This document shows positions 8,340-16,446 of a DNA stretch of 36,899 bases, in pieces (position 1 is the first letter of the stretch; the number at the start of each line of letters is the position of its first letter). Where the stretch lies: contig JARRJC010000009.1 in assembly GCA_037379885.1 (NCBI GenBank), positions 52,725 to 89,623 on the forward strand, in the 5' to 3' direction. The stretch is from Limibacillus sp. Lineage in GTDB: Bacteria > Pseudomonadota > Alphaproteobacteria > Kiloniellales > CECT-8803. A program made the position numbers and the translations under genes. A model generated the notes under the pieces. That model was given only the letters and a program-made list of their open reading frames with translations. It ran no database searches and was not told the DNA's origin.

Positions 8340-9215
8340 ATGTCGCACGATAGGCCGGAACCTAGTTCCAAGGCCGACTACGCTTCTTCCTTTCTCGGCC
8401 CGGAGAGCTTGGGTGGCTTGGGAGAGGATGAGGTACGAAGCCTCGCTGGCGTCATTGAACGCAGCGTAATTCCGGAACTCGTCAAAGCTCAGGAACGCCA
8501 CTACGGACGCCTCGGCGTGAAGGCCGACCCGTCGGAGTACGAAGCTCTCCTGACCGAGGCCTACCCCAAGGCCTTGAAACTCTTCTGCAACTATCAGCTC
8601 GAGGAATCCCGCAAGCTGATCCTCGGCCTCTTGAAGGCCGGTGTGCCGGTTCAGTTCATCTACCTGAACCTGCTGGCGCCGGTCGCTCAGGAAGTGGGCC
8701 GCATGTGGGAAGACGACCGCATGGACTTCTTCGGCGTCACCCAGGCGCTGGGCGCGTTGCAGTTGGTTCTGCACCAGATTGGCGACCACAGCGTCGCCGA
8801 ACCTCAGGGCTACGACCAGACCCGCCGCATCGCGATTGCCCGCGCGCCCGGCGAACAGCATTTCTTCGGTGTCATCGTGGTGCGGGAGTTCTTCCGCCTC
8901 GGCGGCTGGGACGTGCACGGCGGGATCGAGATGGAGGTCGGCAACGAGCTTCTGGAGATGATCGAAAAGCAGTGGTTCCCGCTCATCGGCATCTCCGTCG
9001 GTGCGGAGACTCAGGTCCAGAAGGTCGCCAAGGCGATCCCCGCGATCCGCGAAGCCTCGAAGAACCGCCGCATCGGCGTTCTGATCGGCGGCCCTGCTTT
9101 CCTGTCCAACCCGACCCTGGTCGATGCGGTCGGCGGCGACGCAACGGCCAAGAACGCCGAACAGGCTCTAGAGGCGGCCGAGGAGCTGCTGGCCAAGGCC
9201 TTCGACAAGTCCTAG
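8340..9215 (+). CDS. AerR/PpaA-like cobalamin (B12)-binding regulator
   Basis: A 291-residue protein combining an all-helical cap (about 40-150) with a B12-binding Rossmann domain (about 163-285). The motif GEQHFFG at 171-177 matches the E-x-H-x-x-G form found in AerR/PpaA, in which the His (here His174) ligates cobalt. Upstream, RMWEDDRMDFFGVTQALG (121-138) matches the W-D-F region of the same group. AerR is a light-responsive partner of the photosynthesis repressor CrtJ/PpsR. No DNA-binding domain or methyltransferase partner is present. I chose the ATG at 8340 because GGCAGGGAGGG lies just before it; a TTG upstream at 8295 lacks a ribosome binding site. No photosynthesis gene is in the window, so the light-sensing role is inference. 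Confidence 0.82.
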   Translation: MSHDRPEPSSKADYASSFLGPESLGGLGEDEVRSLAGVIERSVIPELVKAQERHYGRLGVKADPSEYEALLTEAYPKALKLFCNYQLEESRKLILGLLKAGVPVQFIYLNLLAPVAQEVGRMWEDDRMDFFGVTQALGALQLVLHQIGDHSVAEPQGYDQTRRIAIARAPGEQHFFGVIVVREFFRLGGWDVHGGIEMEVGNELLEMIEKQWFPLIGISVGAETQVQKVAKAIPAIREASKNRRIGVLIGGPAFLSNPTLVDAVGGDATAKNAEQALEAAEELLAKAFDKS

Positions 9216-9269
9216 GCGCCGTCATCCCGGATCAAACGAACGCCCCGGCAGGCGTCGCGCCGCGCCGCT

Positions 9270-10934
9270 CTATTCCGCGGCCTGGGCCGCGCGTGCGCAG
9301 AAGCAAGACGCCTTGACCGGCACGTCGGCGCGCGCGGCGGCGAGGTCCAGGCGCTGCTTGATCAGCCTCGCCTCCATGCTAGCTGTGTCTCCCCGCGCTT
9401 CCAGGCACTGGTGCAGGCCGCGCAGGCTCCAGACGTTGTCGGGGTGCACGGTCGCTCGGCTCAGCTTTCCGCCGAGGCCCAGGTCCTCGCGGTAGACGGC
9501 CTCCGCCTCCTCGACCCGGCCTTGTTCGAAGAGCAGCGCGCCCAAGGCGTGGCGGGTCGGCTGGATCCAGCCCCAGGGCTCGTCGTAGGGCAGGGCGTCG
9601 TCCAACTCCACCGAACGGCGCAGGTGAGCGAAGGCGGCGTCGAAGTTGCCTTTCCTGTACTCGATCTCGCCGTCGAGCATCGCCTCGGCGATCTTCAGCA
9701 GGTCCTGGCAAGTGTTGTTGTGGAGCAGCCGGCTCTCCGGCACGCGTTTCTGGGCGGCGAGGAAGAGCGCCTTCTCCTGCTCGGCCTCGGGCACCTCGCC
9801 CAGCGCCGCATGCGCGACCCCCTTGGCGTAGTGGATCATGGCCGTGGTGACGCAGTAGAGCTCCGGGTCCTCGGGCAGCGCCTGCTGCGTGATCTCGCGC
9901 CATTTCCCGAAGCGGATCAGCACATGCTGCTTCATGGGGATATAGCCCTCGATGAAGTCCGCCATGGGCGGAGACGCCAGGCGGATAAGCTCCTCCGGCG
10001 TGGTCTCGATCAGTTCCTCGGCGGCGGCCAGGGCCGGTTCGAGCTGGCCCAGGAACATCGCTCCATAGATGGCGAAATGGTAGTTGTGGGTGCGGTAGGA
10101 CGAATAGAGGTTCATGTAGCCGTCGCGCTCCAGGAACTTGCGGTCGGCGACGATGGCGTCCTGGTTGGAGACGAGGACGTCGTGATAGTGGCCGCAGAGG
10201 ATGTCGATGTGGGTCGGCATGTGGATCAGGTGACCGGCGTCGGGCACCAGGGTCCTGAGCTTGTCGCCCGCCTTCAGCGCCAGTTCCGGGAAGGGCGACA
10301 TCTCCATCAGGTGGACGTAGAGATGCAGGATGCCGGGATGCTCCATGGCGCCTGGCAGTTCGGCCATGGCGCGCTCCAGCACGTGGCGCGCCTCTTCGGT
10401 GCCTGCGCCCTCTGCCACGCCCCCCGTCTTCAAGTCCCACATCTGCCAGGGGGTCCGGTTCATGATCGCTTCTACGAAGACCGTGGCGATCTCCAGGTCA
10501 TCCGGATGCGCCTCGTAGGCCAGACGCATGGCGTCGGTGAAGTCGTCGTTCCAGGAGGATTGATCCTCTATCGGCGTGCGTTCGGGATAGCGCGCGGGAA
10601 GGGCAGCGATCAAGGCCTGCTCGGCGGGCGAGGCGGGGGCGGCCAGTTCGCAGGCTCTGCGCGCCGCGTCGTACGCGGCCGCCAGCGCTTCGGCCTTGCC
10701 CTCCGGGTCGAAGAGTTCCCAGGGCATGTTGTAATTGGGGCCGATGGCATAGGCGACGCCCCAATGAGCGATGGCGCAGTCCGGGTCGTGCTCCAACGCC
10801 TTCTTGAAACAGTTGACCGCCTCTTCGTGGTTATAGGCGAAGGTCCAGTTCAGCCCCCGGTCGAACCAGAGTTGGGCTTCGGGCGAAGAGGTGGTGATGC
10901 CCCGCGAATAGCGGCCGAGATCGTAGTACTCCAT
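9270..10934 (-). CDS. TPR-containing protein with a conserved HMPTHI motif
   Basis: A cytoplasmic protein of 554 residues without signal peptide or membrane segment. TPR-like helices are visible at the N-terminus (EEAVNCFKKALEHDPDCAIAHWG) and near the C-terminus (KGNFDAAFAHLRRSVELDD, then EQGRVEEAEAVYREDL). The centre holds a His-dense signature, GHLIHMPTHIDILCGHYHD, related to the HMPSHI motif of an uncharacterised TPR family. The last residues include a Cys pair (SCFCAR). I chose the inner ATG at 10934 because GGGAG lies nine bases before it; an ATG at 10949 would have its Shine-Dalgarno almost touching. It converges with the B12 regulator. Function unknown; protein binding, possibly metal-assisted, is a guess. 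Confidence 0.8.
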   Translation of the reverse strand: MEYYDLGRYSRGITTSSPEAQLWFDRGLNWTFAYNHEEAVNCFKKALEHDPDCAIAHWGVAYAIGPNYNMPWELFDPEGKAEALAAAYDAARRACELAAPASPAEQALIAALPARYPERTPIEDQSSWNDDFTDAMRLAYEAHPDDLEIATVFVEAIMNRTPWQMWDLKTGGVAEGAGTEEARHVLERAMAELPGAMEHPGILHLYVHLMEMSPFPELALKAGDKLRTLVPDAGHLIHMPTHIDILCGHYHDVLVSNQDAIVADRKFLERDGYMNLYSSYRTHNYHFAIYGAMFLGQLEPALAAAEELIETTPEELIRLASPPMADFIEGYIPMKQHVLIRFGKWREITQQALPEDPELYCVTTAMIHYAKGVAHAALGEVPEAEQEKALFLAAQKRVPESRLLHNNTCQDLLKIAEAMLDGEIEYRKGNFDAAFAHLRRSVELDDALPYDEPWGWIQPTRHALGALLFEQGRVEEAEAVYREDLGLGGKLSRATVHPDNVWSLRGLHQCLEARGDTASMEARLIKQRLDLAAARADVPVKASCFCARAAQAAE

Positions 10935-11015
10935 GGTCCGGTCTCCCATCTTCCAAGACCGGAAAGGTTACTAGAAAGCCGTGACGCTTTGTAAGACTCC
11001 TTTGCGGCGGGCGGT

Positions 11016-12377
11016 CTAGAGAAGGCTGAGCAGGACCGAGAGGGCGGAGCGCGCCTCGTTGGTGAAAACCCCAGGCCGTCGGCAGAGCGCCTCGACTTGA
11101 GCGAGGTTCAACCAGACAAGCTGTTCCGCCTCCTGGGGCAGCGAGTGATCTCGCAGATCGTGCAGCTGGTAGATCCCGATGGCGTTGAAGAAACGCCCGC
11201 CCTCATCCGACTGGATCACCTCCAGTTCGGCTTTGCGCCCTTCTAGAAGCTCACCCAATCCGGGGCGCGGCGTATCGCTTTGAAGGCTGACGCCAAGCTG
11301 CACCAGGGGGCCGAACCCCGGCTCTGAGCGCCAGGAGAAGCCGAGAACGGGCAGGCCCCGACGCTCCCACAGAAGCAGCGCGAAGGTCGGGCGTTCCTCG
11401 CAGAACAGGAAAGGCTGATCCCACTGCTCAACCTCGCGCCCGGGGGCCTCGACTCTGAAGAAGCCATAGCCCAGCGAGTCCGGGCCCTTATCGCTCTGCG
11501 GCGGCCGGTCGCCCCAGGCTTCGCGCCAACCGGGCAGGGCCTCCAGCGGAACCTTCTGGAGCTCCGGAGCACCCTCGTCACGGAGCGCCTGCAACCGGTC
11601 CAGGACTCGGTCGAGTTCTCCATCCGCCAATCGCGACGCGCCCTGCGCATGGGAGCGGGCGAGAGCGTCTCGCAGCGACCGGAGGCCGCTGTCACTCTCC
11701 GCTGCAAAGCCGTCTGTTGCGGCGAAGGGCTGACGCCCCTCGGCCAAGTCCCGCCAGGGCGCCGATACAAGGACGGAGCGGGCATCGGTGTTGACCGAAA
11801 AGTCCTGGGCGAGCGCGGCCCGCAGCTCGCCCGCGGGAAACCACCGCCAGGCTTCATCCTCCGGTTCGACGGGTTCTTGCAAGGTCACGACGGCGTTGCC
11901 GTTGTACTTCTTGATGAACCGCGTGCCCTGCTCCGATTGAAGAATGCCCGCAAAGCCGTCGTTCTGGCCGGTGGAGGGCCGATCGGTCCGGAAAAGATCG
12001 AGGTAGCGGGTCGCCGCACCCTTGTGCAGGCGCAGGTAGTTGCTTCTGGTGGCCTGGACGCTGGGGCCCACCTGTACCCAATGGATCGACCCCGGCTCGG
12101 ATTTTCCCTGCAACAGGTAGCGCGCGCCCCCGGCATCCTCGTGGCGAAGGAAGCCCAGCAGCCCAATCTCGGGCTGCCGGATCATGGGCGCTGTCCAGCG
12201 GTCGAAGGCTGAGCCCTCCCGCGCGACCCTGACGCCTTCGATGCTGAAGAATCCGCCGCTGCGATGCCGGACGACACCATCGTCCCACAGCCATTCCCGT
12301 GACTGGCTGAGAGGGATCCTCTCAACCCGCCCCTTGCGGGCCTCGCGCAGCCGCTCCAGCCACTCCGCCAGGGTCAT
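11016..12377 (-). CDS. NDP-hexose 2,3-dehydratase family protein
   Basis: A 453-residue member of the family of TylX3, SpnO and EryBVI, which removes water from NDP-4-keto-6-deoxyglucose at C2/C3 as the first step to 2-deoxysugars. Family signatures are RSGGFFSIEGVRV (39-51), RQPEIGLLGFL (67-77) and the SEPG segment leading to VQVGPSVQATRSNY (93-114). The family is an internal duplication, and a second repeat is visible in the C-terminal half (GYGFFRVEA, then WRSEPGFGPLVQLGVSLQSD). Length matches the family. Its ATG overlaps the glycosyltransferase stop by four bases, so translation is coupled. No NDP-glucose synthase, 4,6-dehydratase or ketoreductase is in the window, so the pathway must be completed elsewhere, or the activity differs. 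Confidence 0.85.
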   Translation of the reverse strand: MTLAEWLERLREARKGRVERIPLSQSREWLWDDGVVRHRSGGFFSIEGVRVAREGSAFDRWTAPMIRQPEIGLLGFLRHEDAGGARYLLQGKSEPGSIHWVQVGPSVQATRSNYLRLHKGAATRYLDLFRTDRPSTGQNDGFAGILQSEQGTRFIKKYNGNAVVTLQEPVEPEDEAWRWFPAGELRAALAQDFSVNTDARSVLVSAPWRDLAEGRQPFAATDGFAAESDSGLRSLRDALARSHAQGASRLADGELDRVLDRLQALRDEGAPELQKVPLEALPGWREAWGDRPPQSDKGPDSLGYGFFRVEAPGREVEQWDQPFLFCEERPTFALLLWERRGLPVLGFSWRSEPGFGPLVQLGVSLQSDTPRPGLGELLEGRKAELEVIQSDEGGRFFNAIGIYQLHDLRDHSLPQEAEQLVWLNLAQVEALCRRPGVFTNEARSALSVLLSLL

Positions 12378-13420
12378 GCGCGCCCCCAGGGCAGCGATGC
12401 CCGCGCTTCGGCCAACATCGCTTCCAGATCTGGCGGCGCGGGCATGTCTTCACCTGTGCGCTGTTGAAGTATGTTTCTGATGCTGCCGCCTTTCACGGTG
12501 CCGGCCTCGTCCCGGCTGACCTCGAAGAGATCCTCGCCCGTCTCCAAGAAGTGGTCGCGCATCTGGGCCGTGACCCGCTCGCCAAGCTTCGCGTGGACCC
12601 GCTTGGGCAGGGGAGGCGCTTCGTAAGGGTCACGGGGAACCCACCCCAGGCTGAGGCAGCCCTTGAAGCTCTCCTCCAGATGAAGCCGGAACGCTTCGCA
12701 TCCGAGCTTGCGAAGTCTGCGCGATGCGCGCCAGAGGCCGAGCGGAAGCTCCTTGTAGTACTGCCTGCGAGGCAGAAGCCGGGGACGGCAGTTGTCCTTC
12801 ACGACGGTAAAGGTCTGATCGTCGCAGTGCTTCAGCCCTTCGCGGGCCGCCCGATTGAGCCAGTCGATGAGCGGTAAACGGTGGATTTCGCTGGAATGGC
12901 GGAAGGGGCCGACACGCTGAGCCGCCTCCTTGCGCAGAATCCAGGCGCTGATGGGCTCGAACAGGAAGGGGGCGGCGAGAAAGGCCTCCTCGATGCGCCG
13001 GGACTGGGCCGAGCGCTCGATCACGTGATAGTCGAAGAGCGTTTGCGGGTCTTGAGCGATAAAGGCCGTGCCGCCGGTATGGAAGTCGGCCTTCTCGCGC
13101 TCCAGCGCAGCGAGGCCGCGTTCCAGAAAGTCGGGCAACCAGAGATCGTCGTGGTTCAGGAAGCAGACATAGGGTGTCTCCGCGAGAAGCAGCCCGACCG
13201 AGTTCGGCCCGGACTGCTCGCCAAAGCGCCCTGAGAGGTTGACGTAGTGGATGCGCGGGTCGCGAAAACCCCTGACGCAGCGCCCAGTGGAGCGGGAGCA
13301 GGCGTCTCCGACAACCAGCAGGCGCCAGTCGTCCCGGGTCTGTCCCAGGACCCCTTCGATGGCCAGGCGCAGCGCCCAGGGCCGGTTGTAGGTTGATAGA
13401 ACGATGGTGACTTGGCTCAC
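12374..13420 (-). CDS. Family 2 glycosyltransferase
   Basis: A 348-residue GT-A fold glycosyltransferase. The N-terminal nucleotide-sugar domain starts VTIVLSTYNRPWAL at residue 4, with VVGDACS near 37. The metal-binding acidic motif is the Asp pair in FLNHDDLWLPDFL (Asp91 and Asp92). The C-terminal 150 residues are Arg-rich and helical (WRASRRLRKLGCEAFRLHLEE), with no membrane helix, so it is likely cytoplasmic or peripheral. It is the first gene of a two-gene unit, coupled by ATGA to the NDP-hexose 2,3-dehydratase. This suggests both act on the same surface or secondary-metabolite glycan. Donor and acceptor cannot be read. Confidence 0.87.
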   Translation of the reverse strand: MSQVTIVLSTYNRPWALRLAIEGVLGQTRDDWRLLVVGDACSRSTGRCVRGFRDPRIHYVNLSGRFGEQSGPNSVGLLLAETPYVCFLNHDDLWLPDFLERGLAALEREKADFHTGGTAFIAQDPQTLFDYHVIERSAQSRRIEEAFLAAPFLFEPISAWILRKEAAQRVGPFRHSSEIHRLPLIDWLNRAAREGLKHCDDQTFTVVKDNCRPRLLPRRQYYKELPLGLWRASRRLRKLGCEAFRLHLEESFKGCLSLGWVPRDPYEAPPLPKRVHAKLGERVTAQMRDHFLETGEDLFEVSRDEAGTVKGGSIRNILQQRTGEDMPAPPDLEAMLAEARASLPWGRA

Positions 13421-13508
13421 GCCCGCCGCTTTGCCTTCTTGGATCGTGGACTTGTCTGTTCCGTCCCGCTGGAGTAGAACCCGGCTCGCTCCGGTTTGGC
13501 TGGAGGCG

Positions 13509-13802
13509 TCAACGCGCCGCTTCCCGCTCGATCTTCTGGGCTAGCTTGATATCCAACGGGGTAAGACCATCTGCATCGTGAGTCGTCAGAGTGATGGTCA
13601 CTTGATTGTAGACGTTGGACCATTCGGGATGATGGTTCATCTTTTCGGCATGGAGCGCCACGCGGGTCATGAACCCGAAGGCCTCTATGAAGGATTTGAA
13701 CTTGAAGGTCTTGGCGATGGCGTCGCGGTCGGAAACCGTTTCCCAGCCCGCCAGATCGGAGAGCGCGGCCTGACGATCCGCGCTTGAGAGTTTCTCGGCC
13801 AT
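13509..13802 (-). CDS. phhB: 4a-hydroxytetrahydrobiopterin dehydratase (pterin-4a-carbinolamine dehydratase)
   Basis: A 97-residue single-domain enzyme that dehydrates 4a-hydroxytetrahydrobiopterin and so helps recycle the pterin cofactor of aromatic amino acid hydroxylases. The active-site signature E-x3-H-H-P is at residues 53-59 (EKMNHHPEW), followed by [20 protein letters not shown], the standard strand-turn-helix. Length matches the family (about 95-105). No phenylalanine hydroxylase is adjacent; many bacteria keep this gene without one, where a molybdopterin-linked role has been suggested. It is divergent from the zincin gene across 129 bases. Confidence 0.95.
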   Translation of the reverse strand: MAEKLSSADRQAALSDLAGWETVSDRDAIAKTFKFKSFIEAFGFMTRVALHAEKMNHHPEWSNVYNQVTITLTTHDADGLTPLDIKLAQKIEREAAR

Positions 13803-13931
13803 GTCCGGTTGCTCCTTGTTTGCGGGGTTTTCGCTTCTCAGGGGGGCTAGACTGGGACCACCGGCCCGCGAGGGTCAAGCGGCGGACCCAGGCTGGAGGC
13901 CCGGACTGGAAGAAAGAAGGAGAAGGTGGCC

Positions 13932-14342
13932 ATGGCCTACGCTGCAGGAAGGCGCTTCACGACGCCCCCGACGCTGGCGGACATCGAGTCCATGGCGCGG
14001 GAGGCCTATGCCTCGATTCCGGCGTTCCTGCGCCGTCACTGCGATGGGGTCGTGATCCGCGTCGTGGACTTCCCAGACGACGATATTCTGGAGGCCATGG
14101 ACTGCGAGACCCCCTTCGACCTGCTGGGTCTCTATCAGGGTGTAGACCTGATCCGCCGCTCGGTGAGCGATCAGGCGGAGGACCTGGATATCGTCTACCT
14201 CTACCGCCGCCCGATCCTCGACTACTGGTGCGACATGGAGGAAGACCTGATGCATGTCGTGCGCCACGTGCTGATCCACGAGATTGGGCACCACTTCGGC
14301 TATTCCGACGACGATATGGACCGGATCGAAGCCCAGGCTTGA
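13932..14342 (+). CDS. Small zincin-like metallopeptidase family protein
   Basis: A 136-residue protein of the short bacterial zincin family often annotated as metallopeptidase or acetylglutamate kinase-associated protein. The zinc motif HEIGHHFG is at residues 116-123, near the C-terminus as usual; the following Asp-rich tail (YSDDDMDRIEAQA) supplies the likely third ligand. No signal peptide. The start is the ATG at 13932, nine bases after AAGGAG; a GTG six bases earlier is too close to that site. It converges on the uracil-DNA glycosylase gene with 10 bases between the stops, where two overlapping hairpins occur. Substrate unknown. Confidence 0.88.
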   Translation: MAYAAGRRFTTPPTLADIESMAREAYASIPAFLRRHCDGVVIRVVDFPDDDILEAMDCETPFDLLGLYQGVDLIRRSVSDQAEDLDIVYLYRRPILDYWCDMEEDLMHVVRHVLIHEIGHHFGYSDDDMDRIEAQA

Positions 14343-14373
14343 GCCATTTGGCTCAAGAGCGGGCGCTCTTGAG
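14338..14373. promoter_or_regulatory. Two overlapping, mutually exclusive hairpins at a convergent gene junction
   Basis: Hairpin A: CTTGAGCC (14338-14345), loop ATTT, GGCTCAAG (14350-14357), a perfect 8-bp stem containing the zincin stop codon. Hairpin B: CTCAAGAGC (14352-14360), loop GGGC, GCTCTTGAG (14365-14373), a perfect 9-bp stem containing the end of the glycosylase gene. The arms share 14352-14357, so only one can form at a time. Neither is followed by a T-run, so they may protect 3' ends rather than act as intrinsic terminators. Confidence 0.7.
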
Positions 14374-14964
14374 GATCGAGGTGACCCGCGCGCGCAGCAC
14401 GGGCAGCAGGTCCCGCTCGAACCAGGGATTCTTCTTCATCCAGGCCGTGTTGCGCCAGGAGGGGTGCGGCAGCGGTATGACCCGCGTGCCATAAGCCGCG
14501 AAGTTGCGCACCGTCTCGGTCAGCGTCTTGGCCTTCACCTCGGCGAGATAGCGGCCCTGGGCGTACTGCCCGACAAGCAGGGTCAGGCGGACATTCGGCA
14601 GGCTGTCGAGCAGGGGCGGGTGCCAGGTCGGCGCGCATTCCGGTCGCGGCGGGGCGTCGCCGCCGCGCGGCAGGCGGCCGGGATAGCAAAAGCCCATGGG
14701 CAGGATCGCTATCTTGGTCTCGTCGTAGAAGGTCTCTGGCGTCACTCCCATCCAGTCGCGCAGGCGCTCTCCGGAGGCGTCGTTCCAGGGAACGCCGCTC
14801 TCGTGCACCTTCGTTCCGGGCGCCTGTCCGATGATCAAAAGCCGGGACGAGGGGGCGGCGCGCAAGACGGGGCGGGGGCCCAGCGGCAGATGCGCCGCGC
14901 AGATGTCGCAGGCGCGCGCCTCACGCAACAGAGTGTCCAGCGGTTTAGGGGCGTCATCGCCCAT
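14353..14964 (-). CDS. Uracil-DNA glycosylase superfamily protein, four-cysteine (Fe-S) type
   Basis: A 203-residue member of the uracil-DNA glycosylase superfamily, whose enzymes excise uracil from DNA. Motif 1 is GQAPG at 46-50 and motif 2 is HPSW at 167-170. Four Cys (19, 22, 93, 110) occupy the spacing used by family 4 enzymes to hold a 4Fe-4S cluster: CDIC, FCYPG and RPECAPTW. Two positions deviate from the family 4 pattern: His54 appears where the catalytic acidic residue is expected (GQAPGTKVH), and motif 2 ends in Trp instead of Pro. It starts six bases after cysK in an operon that also contains dut. Superfamily is secure; activity on uracil is inferred. Confidence 0.85.
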   Translation of the reverse strand: MGDDAPKPLDTLLREARACDICAAHLPLGPRPVLRAAPSSRLLIIGQAPGTKVHESGVPWNDASGERLRDWMGVTPETFYDETKIAILPMGFCYPGRLPRGGDAPPRPECAPTWHPPLLDSLPNVRLTLLVGQYAQGRYLAEVKAKTLTETVRNFAAYGTRVIPLPHPSWRNTAWMKKNPWFERDLLPVLRARVTSILKSARS

Positions 14965-14970
14965 CGGCTC

Positions 14971-15948
14971 TTACAGACCCTCAAAGAGATCGGTCGAGAG
15001 GTACCTGTCCGCGGCGGAAGGCAGCACGACCACGATGCGCTTACCCTTCATGTCCGGGCCTTCTCCCAGTTCGAGCGCCGCCGCCAGGGCCGCGCCTGAG
15101 GAGATGCCGACCGGCATGCCTTCCAGGGCGGCCGCCTCGCGCGCCATGGCGAAGGCGCGCTCGTTCGAGACCGCGATCACCTGATCGATCACCTTCGGAT
15201 CGAGGTTTTCCGGCAGGAAACCGGCGCCTATTCCCTGGATCTTGTGCGGGCCGGGTTCGCCGCCGGATATCACGGCGCTGTCCTCGGGCTCGACGGCGAC
15301 GATCTTCACCCTTGGCAGGGCTTTCTTCAGCACCTGCCCGACCCCGGTCAGGGTGCCGCCGGTGCCGACGCCGCCCATGAAGACATCGAGCTCGCCGCTG
15401 CAGTCTATCAACACTTCCTGCGCCGTGGTTCTCCTGTGGACTTCCGGGTTCGCGGGGTTGGAGAACTGCTGGGGCATGACGGCGTCCGGCAGCTCGTCCA
15501 GCAGTTCGTTCGCCCGCGCAATGGCGCCGCGCATGCCCTTGGCGCCTTCGGTCAATTCCAGCTCCGCGCCCAGCAGCCGCAGCATCTTGCGGCGTTCCAC
15601 CGACATGGTCTCGGGCATGGTGAGGATCAGCCGGTAGCCCTTGGCCGCGGCCACGAAGGCGAGCGCGATGCCGGTGTTGCCGGAGGTCGGCTCAATCAGG
15701 ACGGTCTTGCCGGGGGTCAGGCGTCCGTCGGCCTCCATCGCCTCGATCATGGCGAGCCCGATCCGGTCCTTGACCGAGGACAGCGGGTTGAAGAACTCGC
15801 ACTTGGCGAGGATCTCCGCCTCCACGCCGTGGGCATCCGCCAACTTGGAAAGACGCACCAAGGGGGTGGCGCCGACGGTCTCCAGAATGGACCCGAAGAT
15901 GCGGCCTCTGGCTTCGGCTTTCGCCCGGCTCTTCTCGCTGCTTGGCAT
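14971..15948 (-). CDS. cysK: Cysteine synthase A (O-acetylserine sulfhydrylase)
   Basis: PLP enzyme that makes cysteine from O-acetylserine and sulfide, 325 residues. The PLP lysine is Lys60 in SSVKDRIG, the substrate loop is TSGNTG at 88-93, and the phosphate loop is GTGGT at 195-199. The QQFSNPANP segment and the closing Ser in VVVLPS are typical of CysK. About 20 charged residues precede the catalytic fold. It lies 18 bases after the Rrf2 regulator gene and 6 bases before the glycosylase gene on the same strand, in an apparent operon. Regulator position suggests cysteine- or sulfide-dependent control. Confidence 0.95.
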   Translation of the reverse strand: MPSSEKSRAKAEARGRIFGSILETVGATPLVRLSKLADAHGVEAEILAKCEFFNPLSSVKDRIGLAMIEAMEADGRLTPGKTVLIEPTSGNTGIALAFVAAAKGYRLILTMPETMSVERRKMLRLLGAELELTEGAKGMRGAIARANELLDELPDAVMPQQFSNPANPEVHRRTTAQEVLIDCSGELDVFMGGVGTGGTLTGVGQVLKKALPRVKIVAVEPEDSAVISGGEPGPHKIQGIGAGFLPENLDPKVIDQVIAVSNERAFAMAREAAALEGMPVGISSGAALAAALELGEGPDMKGKRIVVVLPSAADRYLSTDLFEGL

Positions 15949-15966
15949 GCTGTCCTCGCCGGGCCG

Positions 15967-16422
15967 CTAAATTGAGAAATCGGGAATGTCCGGCGTCTCG
16001 CGTTCGATGTTCTTCTCGCGGGCCCTGCGGCAGAGGTCTTCGACCGTCATGCTCTCAAAGCGCTCCATCATCTCCTGCTGCATCTCCATCCAGATGGGGC
16101 GCACCACCTTGATGCCGATCTCCGAGCCTTCGGGCACCGATGTGGGGTCCGGGGTTCCTTCCAGGTCGCGCACCACGCGGATGATCTCGGCGATGGAGAT
16201 GCGCCTGCGTTCGCGCGCCAGGCGGTAACCGCCGCGCGGCCCGCGCTGGCCGCTCAGGATTTCGTGGTGCACGAGGTGCTGAAGAACCTGCTCCAGATAG
16301 CGGCGCGGGATGCCCTGGCGCTCCGAGATGTCGGTCGAGCGCACAGGCTCCGGCCCGGCGTGGTAGGCGATGTCGACCACGGCTTCTATGGCGAAAAGCA
16401 GTTTCTTTGACAGGCGTAGCAT
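15967..16422 (-). CDS. Rrf2 family transcriptional regulator
   Basis: A 151-residue winged-helix regulator. The N-terminal start LRLSKKLLFAIEAVVDIA, the recognition region RQGIPRRYLEQVLQHL (35-50) and the wing GQRGPRGGYRLAR (58-70) are classical Rrf2. The three-Cys cluster that binds Fe-S in IscR (about residues 90-106) is absent; the only Cys is 131. It therefore resembles CymR-like members, which control cysteine metabolism, at times through contact with CysK. Its position directly before cysK fits that role, but this is inference. Genes dut and coaBC lie just upstream on the same strand. Confidence 0.92.
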   Translation of the reverse strand: MLRLSKKLLFAIEAVVDIAYHAGPEPVRSTDISERQGIPRRYLEQVLQHLVHHEILSGQRGPRGGYRLARERRRISIAEIIRVVRDLEGTPDPTSVPEGSEIGIKVVRPIWMEMQQEMMERFESMTVEDLCRRAREKNIERETPDIPDFSI

Positions 16423-16446
16423 GACCTCTCCTCTGACCTGCCGGGC

